Origin: an uncultured Clostridia bacterium
Lineage (GTDB): Bacteria > Bacillota > Clostridia > Oscillospirales > Acutalibacteraceae
Direction of reading: 5' to 3'
Assembly (NCBI GenBank): GCA_946409885.1
Contig: CAMJYF010000001.1
Span: 1-22,507 of the forward strand
Length of the DNA: 22,507 nt
In this document: piece by piece, positions 15,563 through 21,904 of the stretch
Position numbering within the stretch: the first letter of the stretch is position 1
Layout: every line of letters begins with the position of its first letter
The notes under the pieces: generated by a model
Seen by the model: the letters and a program-made list of their open reading frames with translations, nothing else
Told to the model about the DNA's origin: nothing
Database searches by the model: none
Program-made: the position numbers and the translations under genes

Positions 15563-17380
15563 ATGAAACATACCGCTTCTCTGTTATGTTCCCTTTTGCT
15601 GATCCTGCTCTTCCCCCTTGCCGCGGCGGCGGAAGAGGGGTTTCCGGACGCGAAAGCCGACGCAGCCCTTTCGCTGCGGGCGGAGGTTTTCAACGGGTCC
15701 GGCGCGTACTGCGACGTGCTGGAGCTGCCCGGCTATGAAACGGAGCCATATTTTCTGTTCCTTCCCGCGGGCTGTGACAAAACCGCTTTGACCGTCACCT
15801 TCCCCTACGATTCCTGCTCCGTGGACGGCCAACCGCTGCGGTCCGGCCAGCCGACGGACGCGTTCGCGGAGGACGGGACGCATACCGTCGTCACCCCCCA
15901 GGGGACCTGGCCCCTGCGGGTTCTGTCCTCCGAAAACCTGCCCTCCCTGTACATTGAGACGGAAAGCGGGGCGCTGACGGATATCCATGCGGATAAGGCC
16001 TATAAAGAGCCGGGCCGCCTCACCGTGGCGGAAAACGGCGGGATCTCCGTGGACGGCGCGGCGCTGGAATATATCAAGGGCCGGGGCAACTCCAGCTGGC
16101 GTTCCAACGAAAAACGCAGCTACAATATCAAACTGGAGGAGGAAGCCGGATTGCTGGGCATGGCCCCTGCCAAAAAATGGGTACTGACCTCCAACAACAT
16201 GGACGCCACGCTGATGCGCAACGCCATCGCCTATTCCGCCGCCCAACTGACGCGCCTCCCCTACGCCGTTGATTTCGCCTTTGTCGATCTGTATGTCAAC
16301 GGCGTCTACCGGGGCAACTACCTGCTGTGCGAAAAAATAGAGGTGGGGGAAAACCGGATCGACATTGCCGACCTGGACGATAAGAACCGGGAGGCCAATC
16401 CCGGCCTCACGCTTTCGGAAACGCCGCGCAGGCAAAGCGGCAGATCCGCCCCCATGCGCGCCTGGTGCGACATTCCGAACGAGCCGGAAAACGTCTCCGG
16501 CGGCTACCTGCTGGAGTTGGAATACCCCGACGCGTTTGCCGATGAAAGAAGCGCCTTTGTCACCGGCAACGGCGCCTGCCTGCTGCTCCATTCCCCCAAA
16601 AACGCCACCAAAGGCGAGGTGGATTATATCGCCGGGCTGGTGGAGGAATGGGAAGAGGCGCTGCTGGCAGAAGACGGCAAAAACAAACAGGGCCGGCATT
16701 ACACCGAATATATGGATATGGACTCCTTTATCGACGGCCTGTTGGTGTATGATTTTACCGCCAACCAGGACCGGGGCTTTACCAGCTGGTATCTCTTTGT
16801 GCCGGAAAACGAGCAGAAGTTTTACATGGGCCCCCTGTGGGATTTTGACCAGAGCATGGAAAACGCCGCCGCCGTGCCCGACAGTATCACACTTGCCGCG
16901 ATAGGGCAATACGAGCGGGAACATTCCACGGCAAAACAGCAGAAATCCTTTATTGAAATGCTGCTGTCCCACCGGGATATCACGGATCTGATGGCGGAGC
17001 GGTTTTCCACGCTGCAAGACGACGTCACCGATACCCTTGACAAGACCGTACAGGACCTGTTTACCGCGATCCGCCCCTCCGCCGCAATGGACGCCCTCCG
17101 CTGGGGGTACGACGCCAACCAGAAAAAGGACGCGGACCTGCCCGCCTATCTCTTAGCGAGGACCGAAACGCTGCGGGAGGCTTACGCGCATCCGGACGAA
17201 CGCATACAGGAAGTCCTTGAAACGGTCAGCGCCAACGGCGGCGCCTATGAAGGCAGAGGGAACCCGGGAAAAACGGATCTTCCCGCCATCGTTGTCGTCA
17301 TCGCTGCCGTTCTGCTTCTGTCGGCGGCCGCCGTCACGGCGGCGCTCGTCACCCGCCGCAGAAAAAGCGCCGGTCGCTGA
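15563..17380 (+). CDS. CotH kinase-family protein, membrane-anchored
   Basis: 605 residues. A signal peptide (MKHTASLLCSLLLILLFPLA, cleavage near AAAEEG) leads into a CotH domain with KGRGNSSW (172-179), the Lys pair APAKKW, and GPLWDFDQSMEN (423-434). The C-terminus is a hydrophobic helix (~572-596) followed by RRRK, so the catalytic part should be held outside on the membrane. It lacks the surface repeat of its divergent paralog. Shared landmarks (a PSL-TES-AD-HADK-KEP stretch and CEKIEVGENRIDI/AEKVEIGENRIDI) indicate an old duplication. The ATG at 15563 has AGGAG 12 nt upstream, a long spacing. A 53-bp gap without terminator separates it from the prephenate-dehydratase-like gene, so the two may share a transcript. 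Confidence 0.9.
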   Translation: MKHTASLLCSLLLILLFPLAAAAEEGFPDAKADAALSLRAEVFNGSGAYCDVLELPGYETEPYFLFLPAGCDKTALTVTFPYDSCSVDGQPLRSGQPTDAFAEDGTHTVVTPQGTWPLRVLSSENLPSLYIETESGALTDIHADKAYKEPGRLTVAENGGISVDGAALEYIKGRGNSSWRSNEKRSYNIKLEEEAGLLGMAPAKKWVLTSNNMDATLMRNAIAYSAAQLTRLPYAVDFAFVDLYVNGVYRGNYLLCEKIEVGENRIDIADLDDKNREANPGLTLSETPRRQSGRSAPMRAWCDIPNEPENVSGGYLLELEYPDAFADERSAFVTGNGACLLLHSPKNATKGEVDYIAGLVEEWEEALLAEDGKNKQGRHYTEYMDMDSFIDGLLVYDFTANQDRGFTSWYLFVPENEQKFYMGPLWDFDQSMENAAAVPDSITLAAIGQYEREHSTAKQQKSFIEMLLSHRDITDLMAERFSTLQDDVTDTLDKTVQDLFTAIRPSAAMDALRWGYDANQKKDADLPAYLLARTETLREAYAHPDERIQEVLETVSANGGAYEGRGNPGKTDLPAIVVVIAAVLLLSAAAVTAALVTRRRKSAGR

Positions 17381-17433
17381 CGCACCCGTTTTCCATAACC
17401 GGTTAAAAGCTTCACAACAAAGGGGCGAACGAA

Positions 17434-18354
17434 ATGACAACAAGAAAACAAACGGCCGCGCTGCTGCTGGCGCTGGCGCTCTGCCTGTCCTTTGCCGGGT
17501 GCGGCGGAACAGACAAAACCGAAACGGTCCCCGTACACATCGACTACGCCACGGCGACAGTCAGTTATCTGGGGCCGGAGGGCACCTACACCCAGGAGGC
17601 CTGCGGGCAGTTCTTTGAAAAGCAGGGGACCTACGTTCCCTATGAGACGGTCAATGATGCCGTGGAGGCGCTGGTGGACGGCAAAAGCGGCTACGCCGTG
17701 ATCCCCCAGGAAAACACCATCGGCGGCGTGGTGACCGACTACGTGGATACGCTGCTCTCACAGCCGCAGGTCTCCGTGGTGGGCGAGGTGGAGCTGCCCA
17801 TCAACCAGAACCTGCTGGTCCTGCCCGGCACAACGCTTGCGGAGATCAAAACCGTTTACTCCCACAAGCAGGGCATCGCCCAAGGGCAAAACTGGCTGCG
17901 GGAGAACCTGCCGGACGCGGAGGTAACGGAAGTATCCAGCACCGCGGAAGGAGCAAAGATGGTGGCAGAGGGAAAGGACCCCTCCTGCGCGGCCATTGCC
18001 TCCGCCGCCTGCGCCGACGTGTACGGTCTGGAAGTGCTGGCAGCCGCCATTCAGAACAACGACAGCAACAAGACCCGTTTCTATGTGCTGTCCACCCAGC
18101 CACCCGCCACGGAAAACGCAGACCGGACGGCCTTTGTGGCCAGCGGCGGCGCGAAGGAACTGCCCGGGCTGATGGCCGCCATGGAAAAGCGGGGGATGAC
18201 GCTGATTGCCCTTCACGACCGCCCGCTGAAAACGGAGCTGGGCCAATACGCCTACCTGATCGAATGTGCCGGAATCACCTACGGCGACTATAGGAAGCTC
18301 ACGGAGAGCAGCGCCTTCACGTTCCGCTGCCTTGGCAGCTTTAACGTCAGATAG
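17434..18354 (+). CDS. Prephenate dehydratase with a lipoprotein signal
   Basis: 306 residues. Residues 42-220 carry the prephenate dehydratase motifs: YLGPEGTYTQ (45-54), PQENTIGG (91-98), SHKQGIAQ (143-150) and the catalytic TRF (214-216). The enzyme turns prephenate into phenylpyruvate in phenylalanine synthesis. Residues ~231-306 resemble the regulatory ACT domain, but the usual ESRP phenylalanine-binding motif reads HDRP and the GALV motif is changed, so feedback control may be altered. The odd feature is the N-terminus, MTTRKQ, a hydrophobic stretch, then SFAGC (Cys23). This is a lipoprotein signal, whereas normal enzymes of this family are cytoplasmic. The ATG has AAAGGGG 8 nt upstream, and any start inside would fall after the Cys. 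The neighbours are surface proteins, not aromatic amino-acid genes. Confidence 0.88.
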   Translation: MTTRKQTAALLLALALCLSFAGCGGTDKTETVPVHIDYATATVSYLGPEGTYTQEACGQFFEKQGTYVPYETVNDAVEALVDGKSGYAVIPQENTIGGVVTDYVDTLLSQPQVSVVGEVELPINQNLLVLPGTTLAEIKTVYSHKQGIAQGQNWLRENLPDAEVTEVSSTAEGAKMVAEGKDPSCAAIASAACADVYGLEVLAAAIQNNDSNKTRFYVLSTQPPATENADRTAFVASGGAKELPGLMAAMEKRGMTLIALHDRPLKTELGQYAYLIECAGITYGDYRKLTESSAFTFRCLGSFNVR

Positions 18355-18422
18355 CGCAAAACGGAAATCGCGTCACGGCGCATTGCGGGACAGGAAACCT
18401 CCCCACACAATGGGAGCTTGCC

Positions 18423-18488
18423 GCGCGGACCATCATCGCAGAAGAACCCCTGAGTTCCCCCCTGCCGACCCGGTCTGCGCTTTTTTTT
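18423..18488 (+). terminator. Probable terminator with a long loop after the prephenate dehydratase gene
   Basis: GCGCGGACC (18423-18431) pairs with GGTCTGCGC (18472-18480) through 9 bp with one G-T wobble, followed directly by T8 (18481-18488). The loop is 40 nt, longer than typical. It isolates the upstream genes from the metal-efflux promoter that begins 11 bp later. Confidence 0.55.
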
Positions 18489-18498
18489 ATTATCTGTA

Positions 18499-18527
18499 TT
18501 GACAACGGAGACAAAGTGGAATATAAT
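18499..18527 (+). promoter_or_regulatory. Consensus sigma-A promoter of the metal-efflux operon
   Basis: TTGACA (18499-18504), a 17-bp spacer and TATAAT (18522-18527), both hexamers perfect. Strong expression is expected when the repressor is off the DNA. Confidence 0.88.
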
Positions 18528-18555
18528 AACAGTTGAACAGTTGTTCAATTATTAT
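18526..18555. promoter_or_regulatory. ArsR/CadC-type operator overlapping the transcription start
   Basis: A perfect 7-2-7 palindrome TTGAACA-GT-TGTTCAA (18533-18548) is extended by ATAA/TTAT flanks (18526-18529 and 18552-18555). ArsR/SmtB proteins typically bind imperfect palindromes of the TGAACA-nn-TGTTCA kind. It lies directly after the -10 box and covers the expected start site, so bound repressor would block RNA polymerase. Confidence 0.8.
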
Positions 18556-18580
18556 CACACACCAAAGGAGCGGATCGTTT

Positions 18581-18949
18581 ATGAGCCTGTTCGACTACAA
18601 CGCCGCGCCCACCTGCGAGGACCACGTGATCCATCAGGAGATTGCGGAGGCAGCCCGAAAGGACCTGCCGGATGAGGATGAGCTGTTCGATCTGGCGGAG
18701 CTGTTCAAGATCTTCGGCGATTCCACCCGGGTGAAGATCCTGTACCTGCTGTTTGAATCGGAGATGTGCGTCTGCGATATCGCGGAGGTGCTGGGGGTGA
18801 CGGTCTCCGCCGTCTCCCACCAGATGCGGGTGCTGAAAAGCGCCAAGCTGGTAAAATTCCGCAAGGAGGGCAAAAGCGTGTTCTATTCCCTGGCGGACGA
18901 GCACGTGGGGTCCATTCTGGCGCAGGGCATGGAGCATGTGAGAGAGTGA
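18581..18949 (+). CDS. CadC-like ArsR/SmtB-family metal-sensing repressor
   Basis: 122 residues with a winged-helix fold: FKIFGDSTRVKILYLLF, then the recognition region VTVSAVSHQMRVLKSAKLV and the wing FRKEGKSVFYSL. Metal-binding residues of both known site types are present. Cys63 and Cys65 in SEMCVCDI with Cys12 near the N-terminus match the alpha-3N site of CadC (Cd, Pb, Zn). Asp106/His108 and His119 match the alpha-5 site of SmtB/CzrA. Metal binding should release it from the operator just upstream and switch on the chaperone and pump genes that follow. The ATG at 18581 has AAAGGAG 10 nt upstream; the in-frame ATG at 18533 lies in the operator and is rejected. The stop codon lies inside a 7-bp repeat array. 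Confidence 0.93.
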   Translation: MSLFDYNAAPTCEDHVIHQEIAEAARKDLPDEDELFDLAELFKIFGDSTRVKILYLLFESEMCVCDIAEVLGVTVSAVSHQMRVLKSAKLVKFRKEGKSVFYSLADEHVGSILAQGMEHVRE

Positions 18950-18973
18950 TTAGTGATTAGTGGTTAGTGATTT
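18946..18973. repeat. Degenerate 7-bp tandem repeat, GTGATTA type (four units)
   Basis: GTGATTA, GTGATTA, GTGGTTA and GTGATTT run without gaps. The first unit contains the TGA stop of the ArsR gene. The array fills most of the 50-bp gap before the HMA gene and resembles the heptameric short tandem repeats known from some bacterial genomes. Confidence 0.75.
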
Positions 18974-18999
18974 GCCGATACGGAAAGGAGTTTTTTATC

Positions 19000-19218
19000 A
19001 TGAAAAAGTCGATTAAACTGGAAGATCTGGACTGCGCCAACTGCGCGGCCAAGCTGGAAAACGCGGTGGCGGCCATCGACGGCGTGCAGCGGGTGACCGT
19101 CAGCTTTATGGCGCAGAAGATGATCCTGGAAGCGCCGGACGACCGCTTTGACGATATCCTGAAGCAGGTGGTCAAGGCCGCGAAAAAGACGGTGCCGGAC
19201 TGCACGGTGGTGGTATGA
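19000..19218 (+). CDS. Stand-alone heavy-metal-associated (HMA) domain protein
   Basis: 72 residues, the size of a single ferredoxin-like HMA domain, with the metal site DLDCANC (Cys12 and Cys15). In place of the GMTCxxC common in copper chaperones the sequence reads DLDCANC; an Asp next to the first Cys is typical of Zn/Cd/Pb-type domains. The pump downstream has no such domain at its N-terminus, so this protein probably supplies that function as a separate chain, handing metal to the pump or sensing it. The ATG at 19000 has AAAGGAG about 10 nt upstream, and the upstream in-frame ATG at 18967 lies in the repeat. Confidence 0.9.
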   Translation: MKKSIKLEDLDCANCAAKLENAVAAIDGVQRVTVSFMAQKMILEAPDDRFDDILKQVVKAAKKTVPDCTVVV

Positions 19219-19227
19219 AAATTGGAG

Positions 19228-19396
19228 TTTAGCGAGCTGTTAGCTCGCTAAACAGTCGTAAGTCGTGAGTCGTAAGACGTAAGAAATAGTTGCTCTATCA
19301 GAATGGAAATTCCTTGATTTTCAACGTAATACAGGAACGCCCGAAGGGCTTCTTACGACTCACGACTTACGACTTGCGACTCGAGCCAACGGCTCG
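19228..19396. repeat. Composite palindromic intergenic element: two hairpins flanking inverted 7-bp repeat arrays
   Basis: From left to right: a perfect 11-bp hairpin TTTAGCGAGCT/AGCTCGCTAAA with a GTT loop (19228-19252), and four heptamers of AGTCGTA type (19254-19281). A 72-bp centre follows with a small GCCC/GGGC hairpin (19339-19349). Then come four heptamers of the complementary TACGACT type (19354-19381) and a hairpin CGAGCC/GGCTCG (19382-19396). The two arrays contain an exact 22-bp inverted match. It fills the gap between the HMA and ATPase genes and includes no T-run typical of a terminator. It may be a mobile or spreading repeat, or an RNA processing signal in the operon. Confidence 0.75.
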
Positions 19397-19424
19397 CCAA
19401 ATCCCTCTTCCCGGAGGTTCTCTT

Positions 19425-21284
19425 ATGTCTAAAAAACAAAAAAAGCTGCTCCTCCGCATTCTCATTGCCTGCGGGTTGTTCGCGGCGGTGTTCGCGGCGG
19501 AAAAGCTGACCGATTGGAACCGGTATCTCTATCTGGTCCTCTATCTCATCCCCTATCTTACGGCGGGGTATGACGTGCTGCTGAAAAGCGCGCGGAATAT
19601 CCGCAAGGGGCAGGTGTTTGACGAGATGTTCCTGATGGCGGTGGCCACCCTTGGCGCGCTGGCCATCGGGGAGTACCCGGAGTGCGTCTTCGTCATGGTC
19701 TTTTTCCAGACCGGCGAGCTGTTCCAGAGCGTGGCCGTGGGCAAAAGCCGCCGATCCATCTCCGGTCTGATGGACCTGCGCCCCGATACCGCCACCATTG
19801 TGCGGGACGGCGCGGAAGAGGAGGCCCTGCCGGAGGAGGTGTGCGTGGGCGACACCCTGCTGGTGCGCCCCGGCGAGCGCATCCCGGTGGACGGCACGGT
19901 GAGCCGGGGGACCTCCACGGTGGATACCTCCGCTCTGACCGGCGAATCCGTTCCGGCGGACGTGGGCCCGGGCGACGACCTCATCAGCGGCACGGTCAAC
20001 CTGACCGGCACGCTGTACTATACCGCCACGAAAGAGTACGGGGAATCCACCGCCGCCAAAATTCTGGAGCTGGTGGAAAACTCCTCCCTCAACAAGGCGA
20101 AAAGCGAAAAATTCCTCACCCGCTTCGCCAAATACTATACCCCCTCGGTGGTCATCGGGGCGGTACTGCTGGCGGTGATCCCCTCGCTGATCACGGGCGA
20201 CTGGAAGGAATGGATCGGCCGGGCGCTGATCTTTTTGGTGGTCTCCTGCCCCTGCGCGCTGGTCATCTCCGTGCCCCTGTCCTTTTTCGGCGGCATCGGC
20301 GGGGCCTCGGCCAAGGGCATACTGATCAAGGGCTCCAACTATCTGGAGGCGCTGGCGGACGTAAAGACCGCCGTGTTCGACAAGACCGGCACGCTGACCA
20401 CCGGCTCCTTTACGGTGACGGAGGCCCTTCCGGCGGAGGGATGCGACAGGGAAACGCTGCTGTCGCTGACCGCCTGCGCGGAGTACTACTCCGACCATCC
20501 CATCGCCCTTTCCATCAAAAAGGCCGCCGGGGCGTATGAGCCCCCGACGGATACCAAGGCGCTTTCCGGCTACGGCATTGAGGCGGTCACCCCGCGCGGC
20601 ACGGTACTGGCGGGCAACGCCGCCCTGCTGCGGGACCGGGGCGTTGCCTTTGCCGAAACGGACAAAGCCGGCACCGCCGTTTACGCGGCGCTGGACGGGC
20701 GGTATCTGGGCTGCGTTATCATCAACGACACCTTAAAGCCCGGCGCGGCGGAGGCCCTGCGCTCCCTGAAGGCGCTGGGCGTGACCAAGACCGTGATGCT
20801 GACCGGCGACCGGGAAGCGGCAGCCAAGACCGCGGCGGCGGCCGCCGGGGTGGACGAGTACCACGCGGGGCTGCTGCCCCAGGACAAGGTGGCGCGGGTG
20901 GACGCGCTGTGCCGCGCGGAGGGCAGCCGTGAAACGCTGGTCTTTGTGGGCGACGGCGTCAACGACGCGCCGGTGCTCACCCGGGCGGACGTGGGCATCG
21001 CCATGGGCGGCCTTGGCAGCGACGCGGCCATAGAGGCGGCGGACGCGGTGATCATGGACGACGACCCCGGCAAGGTGGCGCTGGCCGTTTCCATCGCCCG
21101 CAAAACAAAGCGCATCGTGCGGGAGAACGTGGTCTTCGCCCTGGGCGTGAAGTTCGCGGTGCTGATCCTGGCGGCCTTTGGCCTGACCAATATGTGGGTG
21201 GGCGTATTTGCCGACGTGGGCGTGGCGGTGCTGGCCATTCTGAACGCCATGCGCACCCTGCGCCCCGTAAAGGACAAAAAATAA
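19425..21284 (+). CDS. cadA: P1B-type heavy-metal efflux ATPase (Zn/Cd/Pb type), without HMA domain
   Basis: 619 residues. P-type ATPase motifs are TGES (172-175), the metal-transport CPC in the membrane (SCPCALV, Cys275 and Cys277), DKTGT with phosphorylated Asp319, the P1B-specific HP pair (SDHP, 358-359) and GDGVNDAP (509-516). CPC together with the Asp in the last membrane helix (FADVGVAV, Asp597) is the pattern of the Zn/Cd/Pb exporters CadA/ZntA rather than copper pumps. It exports metal at the cost of ATP. The N-terminus goes almost directly into membrane helices; the usual HMA domain is missing and is encoded by the small gene upstream. The ATG at 19425 has GGAGG 8 nt upstream. An upstream in-frame ATG (19290) would translate the palindromic repeat and is rejected. 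The metal specificity is inferred. Confidence 0.93.
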   Translation: MSKKQKKLLLRILIACGLFAAVFAAEKLTDWNRYLYLVLYLIPYLTAGYDVLLKSARNIRKGQVFDEMFLMAVATLGALAIGEYPECVFVMVFFQTGELFQSVAVGKSRRSISGLMDLRPDTATIVRDGAEEEALPEEVCVGDTLLVRPGERIPVDGTVSRGTSTVDTSALTGESVPADVGPGDDLISGTVNLTGTLYYTATKEYGESTAAKILELVENSSLNKAKSEKFLTRFAKYYTPSVVIGAVLLAVIPSLITGDWKEWIGRALIFLVVSCPCALVISVPLSFFGGIGGASAKGILIKGSNYLEALADVKTAVFDKTGTLTTGSFTVTEALPAEGCDRETLLSLTACAEYYSDHPIALSIKKAAGAYEPPTDTKALSGYGIEAVTPRGTVLAGNAALLRDRGVAFAETDKAGTAVYAALDGRYLGCVIINDTLKPGAAEALRSLKALGVTKTVMLTGDREAAAKTAAAAAGVDEYHAGLLPQDKVARVDALCRAEGSRETLVFVGDGVNDAPVLTRADVGIAMGGLGSDAAIEAADAVIMDDDPGKVALAVSIARKTKRIVRENVVFALGVKFAVLILAAFGLTNMWVGVFADVGVAVLAILNAMRTLRPVKDKK

Positions 21285-21370
21285 TATTCCCTGGCGCAAC
21301 AAAGCACGGTGAAAGTCTATCTTATGGGTGAAAGAAAACGATTGCCCGTAACGGAAAGGAGTCATCGGCC

Positions 21371-21904
21371 ATGCCCGGAAAACAGAAATGCAAACTGCTG
21401 CGGGAGATCCGGCGGAAGATCGCGGACGAGAACGACATTTTCCTAGCAACGGAGGAATGCCGCTATCAGGGCGACTGCCGGGGCACCTGCCCGAAGTGCG
21501 AAAGCGAGCTGCGTTATCTGGAGCAGCAGCTGGAAAAGCGCCGCTCCATTGGTAAAAGGGTGACGGTCTCCGCCCTGGCGCTGGGGATGGCCGCAACCCT
21601 TGGCGGCTGCATCCCTCAGCCACTGGAGGGCGACGTGCCTTACACCCCGCCGGAAACGGAGACCGTCGCCGGGCCGGACGGCGGCGCGGCCACCCCCACG
21701 GACGGCCCGGAGGATTTTACGTTGGAAGGCGACGTGCTGTATGTGCCGGACAGCGGTTTTGCCCCGGAGGACAACATTATGGCCACCGTCTACGGCCCGC
21801 CGGAAACGGAGGCCCCACCAGCGGCGTTCGACCCCGGCGACAACGTGGAGGCCAACATCTACGGTCCACCGGAAATGATGGAAAGCTTCAACAGCAATGG
21901 CTGA
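21371..21904 (+). CDS. Cys-rich small protein with internal lipobox-like segment and YGPP repeats, radical SAM partner
   Basis: 177 residues in three parts. Residues 1-57 are helical with five cysteines (Cys7, Cys30, Cys36, Cys40, Cys43; the last four as Cx5Cx3Cx2C), suggesting a metal-binding knot. Residues 57-80 read KRRSIGKR, a hydrophobic stretch, then TLGGC, which looks like a lipoprotein or anchor signal but inside the chain. Residues 81-177 are acidic and Pro-rich with repeated phrases (LEGDVPY and LEGDVLY; DNIMATVYGPPE and DNVEANIYGPPE). Its last 8 bases overlap the radical SAM gene, so the two are translationally coupled and probably interact. I infer a substrate or precursor role, as for peptides modified by radical SAM enzymes, but no known precursor family is recognised with certainty. 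AAAGGAG stands 9 nt before the ATG. Confidence 0.8.
   Translation: MPGKQKCKLLREIRRKIADENDIFLATEECRYQGDCRGTCPKCESELRYLEQQLEKRRSIGKRVTVSALALGMAATLGGCIPQPLEGDVPYTPPETETVAGPDGGAATPTDGPEDFTLEGDVLYVPDSGFAPEDNIMATVYGPPETEAPPAAFDPGDNVEANIYGPPEMMESFNSNG

Noticed and set aside
15584..17017. A 477-codon minus-strand open frame
   Set aside because: It is opposite the plus-strand CotH gene, which has clear family motifs, and its own translation is Gly/Gln/Val-rich with no recognisable features.
18946..19396. CRISPR array
   Set aside because: The repeats are 7 bp, directly abutting and without spacers, and no cas gene is nearby. The Card1-like domain in the window is not next to any CRISPR part.
19290..19424. 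N-terminal extension of the metal pump by 45 residues
   Set aside because: It would translate the palindromic heptamer repeat (LRLTTYDLRLE). The ATG at 19425 has a proper GGAGG, so the extension is an artefact.
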